Shown: positions 33,876-44,993, counted from the first letter of the stretch. The stretch is DNA of 64,000 bases from Lamellibrachia columna (GCA_963662155.1 OY759265.1:8538693-8602692), one strand, 5' to 3'. Numbers and translations are program-made. Notes: a model not told the origin generated them from the sequence alone.

Positions 33876-34538
33876 CTAGCCAATGAATTGGTTAGCGGCT
33901 TTCATAATGGCCCCCCGAATACTCCGGAAAAAACGGTAATTTCCAATGTCAGAAAAATGCACCCCATCCCGGCGGAAAACAGCCCGGATACTGTTCCAAA
34001 GACGCTTATGTCTCCAGAAAAACATGCCGTCCACCCCTTTACACAAGGACTCTAGTTCTGCATTAAGTGCGATCACCCGAGCGGCACCCTCCTCGAAACT
34101 AAAATTTCGCCACCGCTGCCGACGGACCACCTGGCACACCGCGACCCGGCTCACACCCATAGCCAACAGTTCGGACGCAAAACGTTGCAAGTCGCCTGCC
34201 ACCATGCAGGGATCGGGGGCGGATTTCCCATCCAAATCATTGCCCCCGACATGCAACACCACAACGTCCGCGCCAAATGAGGCTATCTGAGACCGAACCG
34301 CCGGTGCCCGGAGCGACGACGCTGTAGCACCCCGGAGGCCCAGATAACGGACATCGCAAGCGTGACCCCGGACAGAAAAATCAGCAAACAAGCCCGAGGG
34401 GGATGTCGACCCAGCAAACGCACCCAGCCAATAAACATGACTATGACCCAAAACTAAAACTTTAACGGACGACATCAAGGCAGTTGTGAGGAAATTAAAC
34501 ACAGCACAAACGAGGCAAGACAAAATGGCGGATAACAA
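33876..34538 (-). CDS. Ngaro SGNH/GDSL hydrolase
   Basis: 220 codons from the first Met; the Met at residue 22 (MSSVKVLVLGHSH) may be the real start. Block I is GHSH (catalytic S33, replacing GDSL), block III is VGGND (98-101) and block V is DGVHFS with D191 and H194. These are the SGNH triad and oxyanion residues. Such hydrolase frames are known in Ngaro-type elements; their role is unclear (an esterase acting on lipid or carbohydrate is presumed). Here it is the 5'-most frame of the element. Confidence 0.9.
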   Translation of the reverse strand: MLSAILSCLVCAVFNFLTTALMSSVKVLVLGHSHVYWLGAFAGSTSPSGLFADFSVRGHACDVRYLGLRGATASSLRAPAVRSQIASFGADVVVLHVGGNDLDGKSAPDPCMVAGDLQRFASELLAMGVSRVAVCQVVRRQRWRNFSFEEGAARVIALNAELESLCKGVDGMFFWRHKRLWNSIRAVFRRDGVHFSDIGNYRFFRSIRGAIMKAANQFIG

Positions 34539-34656
34539 AGGCGATACTCAACTGGTACTTCGGCGGCAGAAACTTCGTAGCAAGTGTAGAGAATTCGTCA
34601 AAAATTCAAATGACCAACAATCAGATTAACAACGTAACGAAACGATCACGAACGAA

Positions 34657-34919
34657 TCGAAAACTTGTAGAACCGAGAAAGCAGGTCTGCTCCGCATGTA
34701 TCAAACATTCGGAGTGAAGCTGCTTACTTTCAAACTGCGTCATTCGAATGACTGCCGCGCTCTGATTGGTTTAGCGGTGTCACGGGAGCGCTTAATCATT
34801 CATCCTGGTATCTTTGCCTACGCTTAGATTAGCATAATAACCTATTGACCCTCACGTGCCCTGCCCGCGCTGCTGCCAGCATAAAATCATGTATGCAACC
34901 GTGGTCGCATACTCTCATT
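34657..34919. repeat. Ngaro split direct repeat A1 (263 bp)
   Basis: Copy of 28552-28814. Ends ctctcatt, running into minisatellite sequence actgatgactg. Confidence 0.95.
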
Positions 34920-35262
34920 ACTGATGACTGTAATACATTACCGATGACTGTAATATATTGCTGATGAATGTAATACATTGCTGATGACTGTAATACATTA
35001 CTAATGACTGTAATACATTGCTGATGACTGTAATGCATTACTGATGACTAATACATTGCTGATGACTGTAATACATTACTGATGACTGTAATACGGTACT
35101 GATGACTGTAATACATTACTGATGACTGTAATACATTACTGATGACTGTAATACATTATTGATTACTGTAATACATTGCTGATGAATGTAATACATTACT
35201 GATGACTAATGCATGACTGATTACTGTAATACATTACTGACGACTGTAATACATTACTGATG
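34920..35262. repeat. 20-bp minisatellite, right arm
   Basis: Continuation of the 26816-27921 array, about 17 units with the same variants, ending just before the acceptor at 35279. Confidence 0.95.
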
Positions 35263-35279
35263 ACCTGGTACACTTGTAG

Positions 35280-35411
35280 ATGTGAACGAGTGCACCCAGA
35301 ACACCCACCAGTGCGGGGACCACTCCCAGTGTGTCAACGACAACGGAGGGTACCACTGCGCGTGTGACGCCGGCTTCACCCTCAACCCCTCCGACAAAAG
35401 GCGATGTGACA
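35280..35411 (+). CDS. Exon: EGF_CA module
   Basis: Acceptor acacttgtag, donor gaca|gtatgt, phase 1-1. DVNECTQNTHQCGDHSQCVN, then GGYHCACDAGFTLNPSDKR to CD. First exon after the transposon-bearing intron. Confidence 0.94.
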
Positions 35412-35789
35412 GTATGTCCCCACCCTCTATCATAGGGGTTTTTTGCATTTATTGTCAAAACATGGGCCAGTGTAGTTTCTGTAATGAAAACAAATAACAT
35501 GCATCTAATGTGGCTGTGTAAATTCTGTTGACAGTGAGATTAATTAAACATGTCAGAAGCTAGTAGGCAGTGGTTTCGTTTGTGGAAATGTACAGAAACA
35601 GAGGTGTGTTATACGTAGTAATAGTACAATACAGATATTACCATAAAGTGCATAATTGAAGAGCATCCTGTTTTCAAGACTAAACTCATATTTCATTAGT
35701 GTGATGTGGTGGTAATAATAGTTTAATGTCAGCAATAACGTTAGTTTAATGCCAGCAACTGTAGTTAAGATTAAATTGTAATTATAGTC

Positions 35790-36275
35790 TAATGTAATTC
35801 CTCATCCATCAGTTGATGACACCTTACATCATTTTATTACATGGATAATTGTTACTGATAAATGCACTGTTTACAGTTATATATGCACTGAATAAATAGC
35901 ATGCGCACCCAACCCTGACCATTTTACTCCATAGGAGTGTTGGCCAGTATTACTACAAGACAAGACAAGACACTGTCCCACACTGTGTGACGTCTAATGC
36001 AATAAAAACTGATATCGCAATGTTGTACACAGACACGCCGAAGAATTAATGCGGCATGTGCAAATTGTTCTTGAGAATCGCTAGTAAATTATCATTTTAT
36101 TGCATTAAATATGTTGAAATGTTAGTCATGAACCCATATAATAAATACCTTATAGAATAATTCTGGGTTTTATGTACAGGTTGCTTCAAAATGTTGCATT
36201 GAGTGAGCTTTCGAGCCCAATACAACATTCTGAAGCAACGAGTTCAGCAACAAGTTCAATAAGTGTATAGTAAGG
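35790..36275. mobile_element. Unclassified dispersed repeat with terminal foldback, copy 1
   Basis: Homologous to 38780-39175: shared words include attttattgcattaaat, gttgaaatgtta and aataaatacctta. Its right end folds back: gttgcttcaaaatgttgcat pairs imperfectly with acaacattctgaagcaac. Non-coding; MITE-like. Confidence 0.75.
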
Positions 36276-36355
36276 TTTTTTCATGATTTTTTTTACAGCA
36301 TGAGATAATGTGCGTATTATCTTTGATTGAAAACATCCTATGTTGCACTCTGCAG

Positions 36356-36484
36356 ATATCAACGAGTGTGCCCCAGACAAGACAACACATGGCTGTCAAC
36401 AACTCTGTGTGGACAACCCTGGTTCCTTCTCCTGTGCCTGCAGACAGGGATACCTATTGGGAGCAGATGGCAAGACTTGCTCAG
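36356..36484 (+). CDS. Exon: EGF_CA module
   Basis: Acceptor ctctgcag, donor tcag|gtatgg, phase 1-1. [20 protein letters not shown], then [18 protein letters not shown] to CSG. Confidence 0.94.
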
Positions 36485-37021
36485 GTATGGAACCACAAAC
36501 ACACAGCTTCTCTTGGTAATGCAAGTTCCAACACAGTGTTGTGCTCCATATGTGGTGACTCCGGTTTTAATATGATGTACGATATATACTCCAAACAGCC
36601 AAGGCCAGAGCCAATGCAGACGTTTTTAGTGAATTTTAAAGGGTCACCTGCTATGCGAGTCCTTGACATGTTATACATTTAACCCCTATGTGGGATCTTT
36701 TACTTCTCCTGGCATACACACCACATACACACCACATACACACCACATAGAAGGAACCTACAACTTTTAGTGTCTGGTCTGAAGCACACAGGTAATGCGG
36801 GGGAATGAAATTGCCCCAGTTTTGAATTAGCAGATGCTGGACTTTAGGCCATTTGATTGACAGCTACCCAGCTACCAAGTCCCTATCGTGGATCAACAAG
36901 AATTGTCATGAATCAACAAGCCAGGGATATGTAATTATTCACTGTTTTATTCCATTTTTTCCAGGATTGGTCAGTGGGAGTGAGCTGTTTTTCACAATCA
37001 GCATGTTATTCATGTATTATG

Positions 37022-37255
37022 GGGTGTAGTGGCGTAAGGATTAGAACATCAGACTCTCAATTGAGAGAACCCATGTTTGAATCATCTTGCTGCTGTTTCG
37101 AAGCTTTGGCAATCTTGACACAGTAATTGCAGTGTGACTGAATGCTTCCTAGAGAAGTCAAGATGACGTTGGAATGAACCGGTCTGCCAGAGGGTGAAAT
37201 GTGAAGCGCTTTGAACAGTCTCCAGGGCTGGATACATTATAAAAGAATATATAAT
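37022..37255 (+). mobile_element. tRNA-derived SINE
   Basis: tRNA-like head: A-box-like agtggcgtaaggattag and B-box-like gtttgaatc (near 37074), followed by a tRNA-unrelated body. Degenerate. The body word gaatgcttcctagagaagt recurs near 17052. Confidence 0.6.
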
Positions 37256-37294
37256 TATCTTTATGTTCATGCAGATTGTTGTTTCAAATGTAAC

Positions 37295-38524
37295 CTACTT
37301 GCACTGATATACTCTGTGGTGTGTGCTTGCCCTGATGTACTCTGTGGTGTGTGCTTGCCCTGATGTACTCTGTGGTGTGTGCTTGCCCTGATATACTCTG
37401 TGGTGTGTGCTTGCCCTGATATACTTTGTGGTGTGTACTTGCCCTGATATACTCTGTGGTGTGTGTGCTTGCCCTGATGTACTCTGTGGTGTGTGCTTGC
37501 CCTGATATACTCTGTGGTGTGTGCTTGCCCTGATATACTCTGTGGTGTGTACTTGCCCTGATATGTACTCTGTGGTGTGTGCTTGCCCTGATATACTATG
37601 TGGTGTGTACTTGCCCTGATATACTATGTGGTGTGTGCTTGCCCTGATGTACTCTGTGGTGTGTGCTTGCCCTGATATACTCTGTGGTGTGTGCTTGCCC
37701 TGATATACTCTGTGGTGTGTACTTGCCCTGATATGTACTCTGTGGTGTGTGCTTGCCCTGATATACTCTGTGGTGTGTACTTGCCCTGATATACTCTGTG
37801 GTGTGTGCTTGCCCTGATGTACTCTGTGGTGTGTACTTGCCCTGATATACTCTGTGGTGTGTGCTTGCCCTGATATACTCTGTGGTGTGTACTTGCCCTG
37901 ATATGTACTCTGTGGTGTGTGCTTGCCCTGATATACTATGTGGTGTGTACTTGCCCTGATATACTATGTGGTGTGTGCTTGCCCTGATGTACTCTGTGGT
38001 GTGTGCTTGCCCTGATATACTCTGTGGTGTGTGCTTGCCCTGATATACTCTGTGGTGTGTACTTGCCCTGATATACTCTGTGGTGTGTACTTGCCCTGAT
38101 ATACTCTGTGGTGTGTACTTGCCCTGATATGTACTCTGTGGTGTGTGCTTGCCCTGATATACTCTGTGGTGTGTACTTGCCCTGATATACTCTGTGGTGT
38201 GTACTTGCCCTGATATACTCTGTGGTGTGTGCTTGCCCTGATATACTCTGTGGTGTGTGCTTGCCCTGATATACTCTGTGGTGTGTACTTGCCCTGATAT
38301 ACTCTGTGGTGTGTACTTGCCCTGATATACTCTGTGGTGTGTACTTGCCCTGATATGTACTCTGTAGTGTGTGCTTGCCCTGATATACTCTGTGGTGTGT
38401 ACTTGCCCTGATATACTCTGTGGTGTGTACTTGCCCTGATATACTCTCTGGTATGTACTTGCCCTGATATACTTTGTGGTGTGTACTTGCCCTGATATAC
38501 TCTCTGGTATGTACTTGCCCTGCA
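37295..38524. repeat. 28-30-bp minisatellite, about 43 copies
   Basis: Unit tgccctgatatactctgtgg tgtgtgct, with a 30-bp variant containing gatatgtactc. The final unit changes to ttgccctgcag and forms the acceptor of the next exon. Long minus-strand open frames are artefacts. Confidence 0.96.
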
Positions 38525-38525
38525 G

Positions 38526-38651
38526 ACATTGACGAATGCGCTCCTGGGCAGCCCAATGACTGCGCACAAAATGCCAGGTGCACTAACAAGGAGGGATCTT
38601 ACGAGTGCACGTGTCCGACAGGCTTCACTGGCTCAGGATTCAGCTGTACAG
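38526..38651 (+). CDS. Exon: EGF_CA module
   Basis: Acceptor gccctgcag built from the minisatellite, donor acag|gtaaca, phase 1-1. DIDECAPGQPNDCAQNARC, then GSYECTCPTGFTGSGFSC. Confidence 0.95.
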
Positions 38652-38779
38652 GTAACATAATCAGAGTATCTAACTTGTCCACACATTAATTCATATAACA
38701 TTTGGCATTAATGACTTTACTGGTGTTGTAGGCAGATTGTTTTATTCAGTGTAATATTCATACATATATGTTTGGTTAG

Positions 38780-39175
38780 TCAGTTAATTTTATTTATTAC
38801 ATGGGTAATTGCTACTAATTATGCGCTGTCTACAGTGATATATGCTGTGATCCACAGTTTGAGGTCCAGTGCAATATAAACTGGTATCGCATTGTTGTAC
38901 ATTGTTGTACATTGTTGTACATGTTGTACATTGTTGTACATTGTTGTACATGCGCGTCAAAGAATTAATTCGCATGCGTCACCATATATTGCACAAATTA
39001 CCATTTTATTGCATTAAATGTGTTGAAATGTTAAATAATAAATACCTTATTGAATGACATTGGGTTTATGCACTCGTTGCTTCAGAATGTTGTACTGGGC
39101 TCTGCCAACTCATGCGATAAAACATTCTGAAACAACTCATGCCTAAAACGTGGTATCATTCAATAAGTGTGTCAT
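38780..39175. mobile_element. Unclassified dispersed repeat with terminal foldback, copy 2
   Basis: Second copy of the 35790-36275 element. Its right end pairs cgttgcttcagaatgttgta with aacattctgaaacaactcat. A ttgtacattg run at 38890-38950 is a local expansion. Confidence 0.75.
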
Positions 39176-39210
39176 ATGGCCTGCTGCATCTATTGTTGCT
39201 GTCCCTGCAG

Positions 39211-39336
39211 ACAACAACGAGTGTCTGTCCAACAACGGCGGCTGCTCCATGGGTTGTGAGAACATAAAGGGCAGCTTCAGGTGTACATGTGTGCTTGGCT
39301 ACATGACTGACCCCTCGGATCACACTGCATGTATAG
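39211..39336 (+). CDS. Exon: EGF_CA module
   Basis: Acceptor ccctgcag, donor atag|gtatgc, phase 1-1. DNNECLSNNGGCSMGCENIK, then GSFRCTCVLGYMTDPSD to CIG. Confidence 0.94.
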
Positions 39337-39354
39337 GTATGCCCTCTAGGGGGG

Positions 39355-39740
39355 TGAATGAGTGAGATGAGAGTTAGATGAGCAAAATAGATAGCAGTTG
39401 ATAAAAGAGAGAGTGATACAATAAAAGTAGATGAGAGAAAGAGATGAAGGAGAGAATGAGATGAGTGATATGAGAGATATTTAAGTGAGAGAATTATATG
39501 AGAGATATGAGATAGACTGAGAGATAATTGGGTGAGAGAGAAATCAGAGAGCATTGGATGAGAGAGAATTAAATTAGAGAGAGATGGGAGAGAATTAGAT
39601 CATGTGAGAGTGATATGAAGGAGGTTTACATAAGAGGAAGAGTTAGATGAAATTGATTTGAGAAAGAGTTAGATGAGATTGAGGTAGATGAGAGTGATAT
39701 GAGAGAGGGTTAGATGAGAGTGATATACAAGTAATCATGA
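39355..39740. repeat. Degenerate GATGAGAGA purine repeat
   Basis: Repeated gatgagagagaattagat and variants fill the intron between two EGF exons. Confidence 0.88.
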
Positions 39741-39756
39741 GGTGTGTCCCATATAG

Positions 39757-39879
39757 ATGTGGATGAGTGTTTGGGCCCAGTCAACCCCTGCAGTCACATA
39801 TGCCACAACACAGTCGGCTCATTTGACTGCTCCTGCGAACCTGAGTTCCGGCTAACTGCTGATAAAAAAAAATGTGAAG
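39757..39879 (+). CDS. Exon: EGF_CA module
   Basis: Acceptor ccatatag, donor gaag|gtaaga, phase 1-1. DVDECLGPVNPCSHICHNTV, then GSFDCSCEPEFRLTADKKK to CEG. A run of nine A within coding sequence (39864-39872) could be slippage-prone. Confidence 0.94.
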
Positions 39880-40477
39880 GTAAGATATTTCTAAATACTT
39901 TTTTGTATCATTCATACTTATGATGATAGCAATTAAATTGTGGACATGTACAGTGAAGCCATTTCATTTTAAATGCTGCAGCTTACATCTGCATTCATAT
40001 GACAGGGAATATAATATTATTATTTTTATACTTCTTGAACATGACATTAGCATATTGTATGTTATACACAGCGACAGCAGCCAGTTATTCCTATGACTGA
40101 GCAAACTGAAAGTGAAGACTGAGAAAAGTTGCCAATTGGTAGGGAGTTTTTAAATTCCCTCAATTAATTTAGCCCATCCCGAATCAGGTTAGTTGATGTT
40201 CAGATGTAGATCGGGTGTGAATAGCCTTGTGTTATAGTATATACAACCAGACCACTTTTACCATTTTTGCAGAAATTTGACCGGACCCTGTCAAAAATAA
40301 TTTGTCTGAAAGTTTCACCAAAACTAAATAATTTTTTTTTTACAAACGAGCTAGCACGTTGTAGGAGATACTAGTTAGGTTAAATTTGTCGCGATATGAG
40401 TCCGAAACGAGACAAGCGAATGGAGGACTCTGAGGAGGGTCCTTTAACATGAAAAATGTTGCTGTGTGTTTCTGCAG
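39880..40477. other. Intron with a dispersed GAGCTAGCA...TACTAG element
   Basis: About 40305-40450 carries acgagctagcacgttgtagg and gaggagggtcctttaa, a member of the family also at 19740, 51970 and 62550. Confidence 0.6.
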
Positions 40478-40597
40478 CGGTGAAGCCATGCCTGATCAGC
40501 TGCGGGGGCGGGATTTGTTACGAGCAAGCTGGTGTGGAGAGGTGTTTATGTAACCATGGCTACACGAAGCAGACGGGCAATCTGGACGAGTGTCTTG
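40478..40597 (+). CDS. Exon: EGF-like module
   Basis: Acceptor tttctgcag, donor cttg|gtaagt, phase 1-1. VKPCLISCGGGICYEQAGVE, then RCLCNHGYTKQ to ECLG. Non-calcium-binding variant. Confidence 0.9.
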
Positions 40598-40794
40598 GTA
40601 AGTGTCCCAACACACTGTCACCATAACAGTTTTAAGCTACTATAAACTTTTGACAGTTTCACAGCTAACCGCTCAAATGTTTTATCCGTAATATAAATAA
40701 TAAATAGTAATGATAAGATATTGTTTTGTTTAATACACGCATTGCTGGACTACACTGTGCAGATAAACAGTTGTCATAACATTCTTTTAATTGC

Positions 40795-41010
40795 CTTTAT
40801 TTTTGTTCCATCCCATAAAATTAATTTACATTCCTTTGTTTTTGTTCCATCCCATAAAATTAATTTATATTCCTTTATTTTGTTCCATCCCATACAATTC
40901 ATTTATATTCCTTTATTTTTGTTCCATCCCATAAAATTAATTAATATTCTTTTATTTTTGTCCCATCCATTACAATTAATTTGTATTCCATTATTTTTGC
41001 AAACCATTCC
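40795..41010. repeat. About 41-bp tandem repeat, 5 copies
   Basis: Unit contains tttttgttccatcccataaa and attaatttatattccttta. Confidence 0.88.
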
Positions 41011-41334
41011 TTTAAATTCCTTTATTTTTTATGGCAACAATTTATGATTGTATAACACTCCTAAAATACCGTGACATGCACAGTGTCTCATGGTTGAATG
41101 ATCTGTTGCATTTGGACTGCAATGTATTGTTCCTGAGCAGTGGAAGGGCATGAGTCAAGTATACGTTGCCGATGTGACATCTGGCTTCTCCTGTTTGCTT
41201 TCATTTGCATTCCTTTACAAAACTTTAAAATCCTTTACAATCCTTTAAAAATGTCCTTTGAAATCATTTTATTTGCTGAGGGTGATGACTGAGATGAGAA
41301 CCACATGATAAAGAAGACTGGGAGTGTCCCACAG

Positions 41335-42430
41335 TGCACTAACAGTTATAGTTTGTGTGATGTAACTAAATGAGCAGTTATAGTTTCTGTGTTGTAACTG
41401 AATGAACAGTTATAGTTTCTGTGTTTTAACTGAATGAGCAGTTATAGTTTGTGTGTTGTAACCGAATGAGCAGTTATAGTTTGTGTGATGAAACTGAGTG
41501 AGCAGTTATAGTTTGTGTGTTGTAACTGAATGAGCAGTTATAGTTTGTGTGTTGTAACTGAATGAGCAGTTATAGTTTGTGTGATGAAACTGAGTGAGCA
41601 GTTATAGTCTGTGTGTTTTAACTGAATGAGCAGTTATAGTTTGTGTGTTGTAACTAAATGAGCAGTTATAGTTTGTGTGATATAACTAAATGAGCAGTTA
41701 TAGTTTGTGTTGTAACTGAATGAGCAGTTATAGTTTGTGTGTTTTAACTGAATGAGCAGTTATAGTTTGTGTGTTGTAACCGAATGAGCAGTTATAGTTT
41801 GTGTGATGAAACTGAGTGAGCAGTTATAGTTTGTGTGTTGTAACTGAATGAGCAGTTATAGTTTGTGTTGTAACTGAATGAGCAGTTATAGTTTGTGTGT
41901 TGTAACTGAATGAGCAGTTGTACTTTGTGTGATGTAACTGAGTGAGCAGTTATAGTTTGTGTTGTAACTGAATGAGCAGTTATAGTTTGTCTGATGTAAC
42001 TGAGTGAGCAGTTATAGTTTAATAGTTTATGTGTTGTAACTGAATGAGCAGTTATAGTTTGTGTGTTGTAACTGAATGAGCAGTTACAGTTTGTGTGTTG
42101 TAACTGAATGAGCATTTATAGTTTGTGTGTTGTAATCGAGTGAGCAGTTATAGTTTGTTTGATGTAACCGAGTGAGCAGTTGTAGTTTGTGTGTTGTAAC
42201 TGAGTGAGCAGTTATAGTTTGTGTGTTGTAACTGAGTGAGCAGTTATAGTTTGTTTGATGTAACCGAGTGAGCAGTTATAGTTTGTGTGTTGTAACTGAG
42301 TGAGCAGTTATAGTTTGTGTGATGTAACTGAGTGAGCAATTATAGTTTGTGTGTTGTAACTGAGTGAGCAGTTATAGTTTGTGTGATGTAACAAAGTGAG
42401 CAGTTATAGTTTGTGTGATGTAACTGAGTG
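41335..42430. repeat. 32-bp minisatellite, about 34 copies
   Basis: Unit gagcagttatagtttgtgtg ttgtaactgaat with t/gatgtaac variants. Ends about 20 bp before the next acceptor. Confidence 0.95.
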
Positions 42431-42448
42431 CATGGTCTCCTGTCCCAG

Positions 42449-42583
42449 ACATCCGTGAGTGCGAAGAGGGCCTAGACAGGTGTAGACGACACTTGCACTC
42501 AGTCTGCATCGAAATGGAAGGAACCTATGCTTGTGTCTGTGATGAGGGCTTCCAGAAGAACGCAGATCAGGAGTCCTGCTCAG
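42449..42583 (+). CDS. Exon: EGF_CA module with duplicated donor
   Basis: Acceptor tgtcccag, donor tcag|gtacgt, phase 1-1. DIRECEEGLDRCRRHLHSVC, then GTYACVCDEGFQKNADQE to CSG. The exon end and donor are repeated downstream. Confidence 0.93.
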
Positions 42584-42715
42584 GTACGTCAGGCTTAGTT
42601 AGTGACAGACTGAATTAGTGTCCTGCTCAGGTACGTCAGGCTTAGTGTCCTGCTCAGGTACGTCAGGCTAGGTTATTGACTTAGACTAAATTAGTGTCCT
42701 GCTCAGGTATGTCGG
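42572..42715. repeat. Array duplicating an exon-intron boundary
   Basis: gtcctgctcag|gtacgtcagg recurs with donors at 42584, 42631, 42658 and 42707 (last: gtatgt). Spacing is irregular (47, 27, 49 nt). Confidence 0.92.
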
Positions 42716-42814
42716 GCTTGGTCAATGACCGATACTGAAATAGTGCCTTACCTAAGTAGTTTAGACATTGCTAATGACAAAGGCTAAATTATTTTCCTGT
42801 TCACGTTGCATTGA

Positions 42815-43510
42815 ACACTCGTGTTTATTAGCTAAATCATCACTGTATTCCTGGTGTTAATTCTCTACATGAACAGTGATGTTACTGGTTTTTGTTCTCT
42901 GTATGAATACTGACGTTATGAGTGTTTGTTCTCTGTATGAACACATATGTTATCAGTATTTATACTCAATATAAACATTGATGTTATTTGGTATATATTC
43001 TCTATATGACCACTGGTGTAACTTGTCGTTATTCTTTATTTGAACACTGGTGTAACTTGTGGTCATTCTTTTGTGAACACTGGTGTTAATGGTGTTTATT
43101 ATCTATGTGAACACTTATTTTAATGGTGTTTATTTTCTGTATGAACACTAATGTTACTGGTGTTTATTCTATACATCAACACTGATGTTATTGGTGTTTA
43201 TTTTCTGTATGAACATGGGTGTTACTGGTGTTTATTCTATGTATGAGCACTGATGTTACTGGTGTTTCTTCTGTACATGAACACTGATGTAACCGGTGTT
43301 TATTCCCTGTAAGAACACTGGTGTTACTGATGATTATTCTCTGTACGAACACTGGTGTTAATCTCTGTATGAACACTAATGTTACTGGTGTTTCTTTTCT
43401 GCATGAACGGTGATGTTACTGGTGTTTATTCCCTGTAAGAACACTGGTGTAACTGGTGTTTATTCCCTGTATGAACACTGGTGTGACTGGTTTTTATTCT
43501 CCGTATGAAC
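42815..43510. repeat. Degenerate 30-36-bp minisatellite
   Basis: Units resemble tgttactggtgtttattctc tgtatgaacactgg. Runs to within 20 bp of the next acceptor. Confidence 0.9.
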
Positions 43511-43529
43511 ACTGAGGCTGTTGTTTCAG

Positions 43530-43658
43530 ACATTGATAAGTGTAACACAGATGCCAACAAATGTAACCCGACATCAACCAGCTGCAACAACACTGAAGGC
43601 AACTACAGCTGCAGCTGTCTGCAAGGCTTCAATCCCAAAGACCAGTACAACTGTCAAG
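43530..43658 (+). CDS. Exon: EGF_CA-like module
   Basis: Acceptor ttgtttcag, donor caag|gtagac, phase 1-1. DIDKCNTDANKCNPTSTSCN, then GNYSCSCLQGFNPKDQYN to CQG. Lys replaces the Glu of DxDEC, which may weaken calcium binding. Confidence 0.93.
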
Positions 43659-44450
43659 GTAGACATCCAGGAAATGTTGACCAGGTCTCCTCAGGTTGAT
43701 AACCCTGAGTTGCCCTCATCTGTATTGACAATTTGATACTTCCTTTATATATCCCAGACTGTTCTAGTAAACAAAGCAGTGTTCTCATTTCTTATTCCAA
43801 AAAAGAAAGGCATATATTTGCCAAACACCAGAATAAATTTTTGAAATTGGTAAAAGATGATGTTAAAAAATCATATATTTACAATAAAAATCAAAAGCAA
43901 TGAATTATTAAATCGAAAATTTTAACATTTTTATTGCCACTTTGTGGAAAAAAATATAGATTTAGAAATTGTAACTTTATATACTATAAATAACAGTTTT
44001 GCATTACCTGTGAAAGTATTTGCGTATACAATGTGTATGCAAATGACACCACTAATAATAGATAAATTATACATTTCAGTGTTAAAATAAACCCAAAATG
44101 AGTTTAAATATGTTTGTACATAAATAAATTAATTATACATACATACATGTGTTCATCTAACAGTTCATCAACTCATGAGTTCCCACCACAACTCTCGCCT
44201 CTTTCCGCAATCTAGCGCACACACAGCTTCAACATTGCTGATGTCCAATGCAACGCAGATATGTGCCCAATGCTATTGGCAATATCATCCATGATCAGCC
44301 CATGAATGATCTGACTGTGTTGTCAAAGTAATTGTCAATTGCGTGCTGAGTGCGTTAGTCGGGCGACAGCCAGAGCACTTGCCCTAACAGACGTTGCAGT
44401 TACGGCTCGTATCAACCTTGCAGTAAGACATACACTGCTGTATTCCACAG
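43659..44450. other. AT-rich intron
   Basis: No feature recognised. Confidence 0.5.
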
Positions 44451-44576
44451 ATATAGACGAGTGCGCATTGAGGATGCATGGCTGTGCTCGCCGGACGGCT
44501 CGATGTGTCAACAAGCTTGGGTCGTACGAGTGTCGCTGTCTCGATGGCTACATCGGTGATGGGAAAACATGCACAG
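44451..44576 (+). CDS. Exon: EGF_CA module
   Basis: Acceptor attccacag, donor acag|gtcagt, phase 1-1. [20 protein letters not shown], then [18 protein letters not shown]. Confidence 0.95.
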
Positions 44577-44697
44577 GTCAGTGTCAAGTTTAGTTAATGT
44601 GATCCTCTCTCTTTTGTCTATCATTCTGCATTTTGCTGTCTCCTTTGTTGACCGAAAGTAGAGACACGATGAATCAAACCCATACATTTACTTTTAT

Positions 44698-44826
44698 CCT
44701 GATAGTATTGTAGTAGTAGTAGTATTGTAGTAGTAGTAGTAGTAGTATTGTAGTAGTAGTAGTATTGTAGTAGTAGTAGTAGTAGTAGTAATATTGTAGT
44801 AGTATTGTAGTAATAGTAGTAGTAGC
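44698..44826. repeat. (AGT)n trinucleotide microsatellite
   Basis: agtagtagtattgtagtagt runs; the minus strand reads as polytyrosine, not a gene. Confidence 0.95.
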
Positions 44827-44993
44827 TTTATTTAAAGTGTAAATTCTCAACAAGACGTTTTTGAATATCATGGAAGTGTGTGTAATCAAGCTCTGCACTA
44901 GTTCCCATGTTTAATGGGCTATGGTGTCAGTTTTGAGATGGCTCATTTCATGTTCTGTGTGAGTGGCCTGTCAATGTTATATGTCTTTTGTTA

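Larger units (their letters stand above)
27922..34919 (-). mobile_element. Ngaro-like tyrosine-recombinase retrotransposon, near-intact, 6,998 bp
   Basis: Minus-strand element of the DIRS order. Reading on the minus strand: repeat A1 (34919-34657), SGNH hydrolase frame, tandem repeats, gag, RT-RNase H, tyrosine recombinase, then B1 (29206-28815) joined to A2 (28814-28552), a 238-bp spacer and B2 (28313-27922). This A1-ORFs-B1A2-B2 layout is the split direct repeat of Ngaro/PAT-type elements. An SGNH hydrolase together with the absence of a DIRS methyltransferase argues for Ngaro. The repeats are nearly identical and the main frames open, so insertion was recent. It is antisense to the host gene. 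Confidence 0.9.

Noticed and set aside
37596..38589. Minus-strand 200-320 codon frames
   Set aside because: 28-30-bp minisatellite read in several frames; no initiation context or domain.
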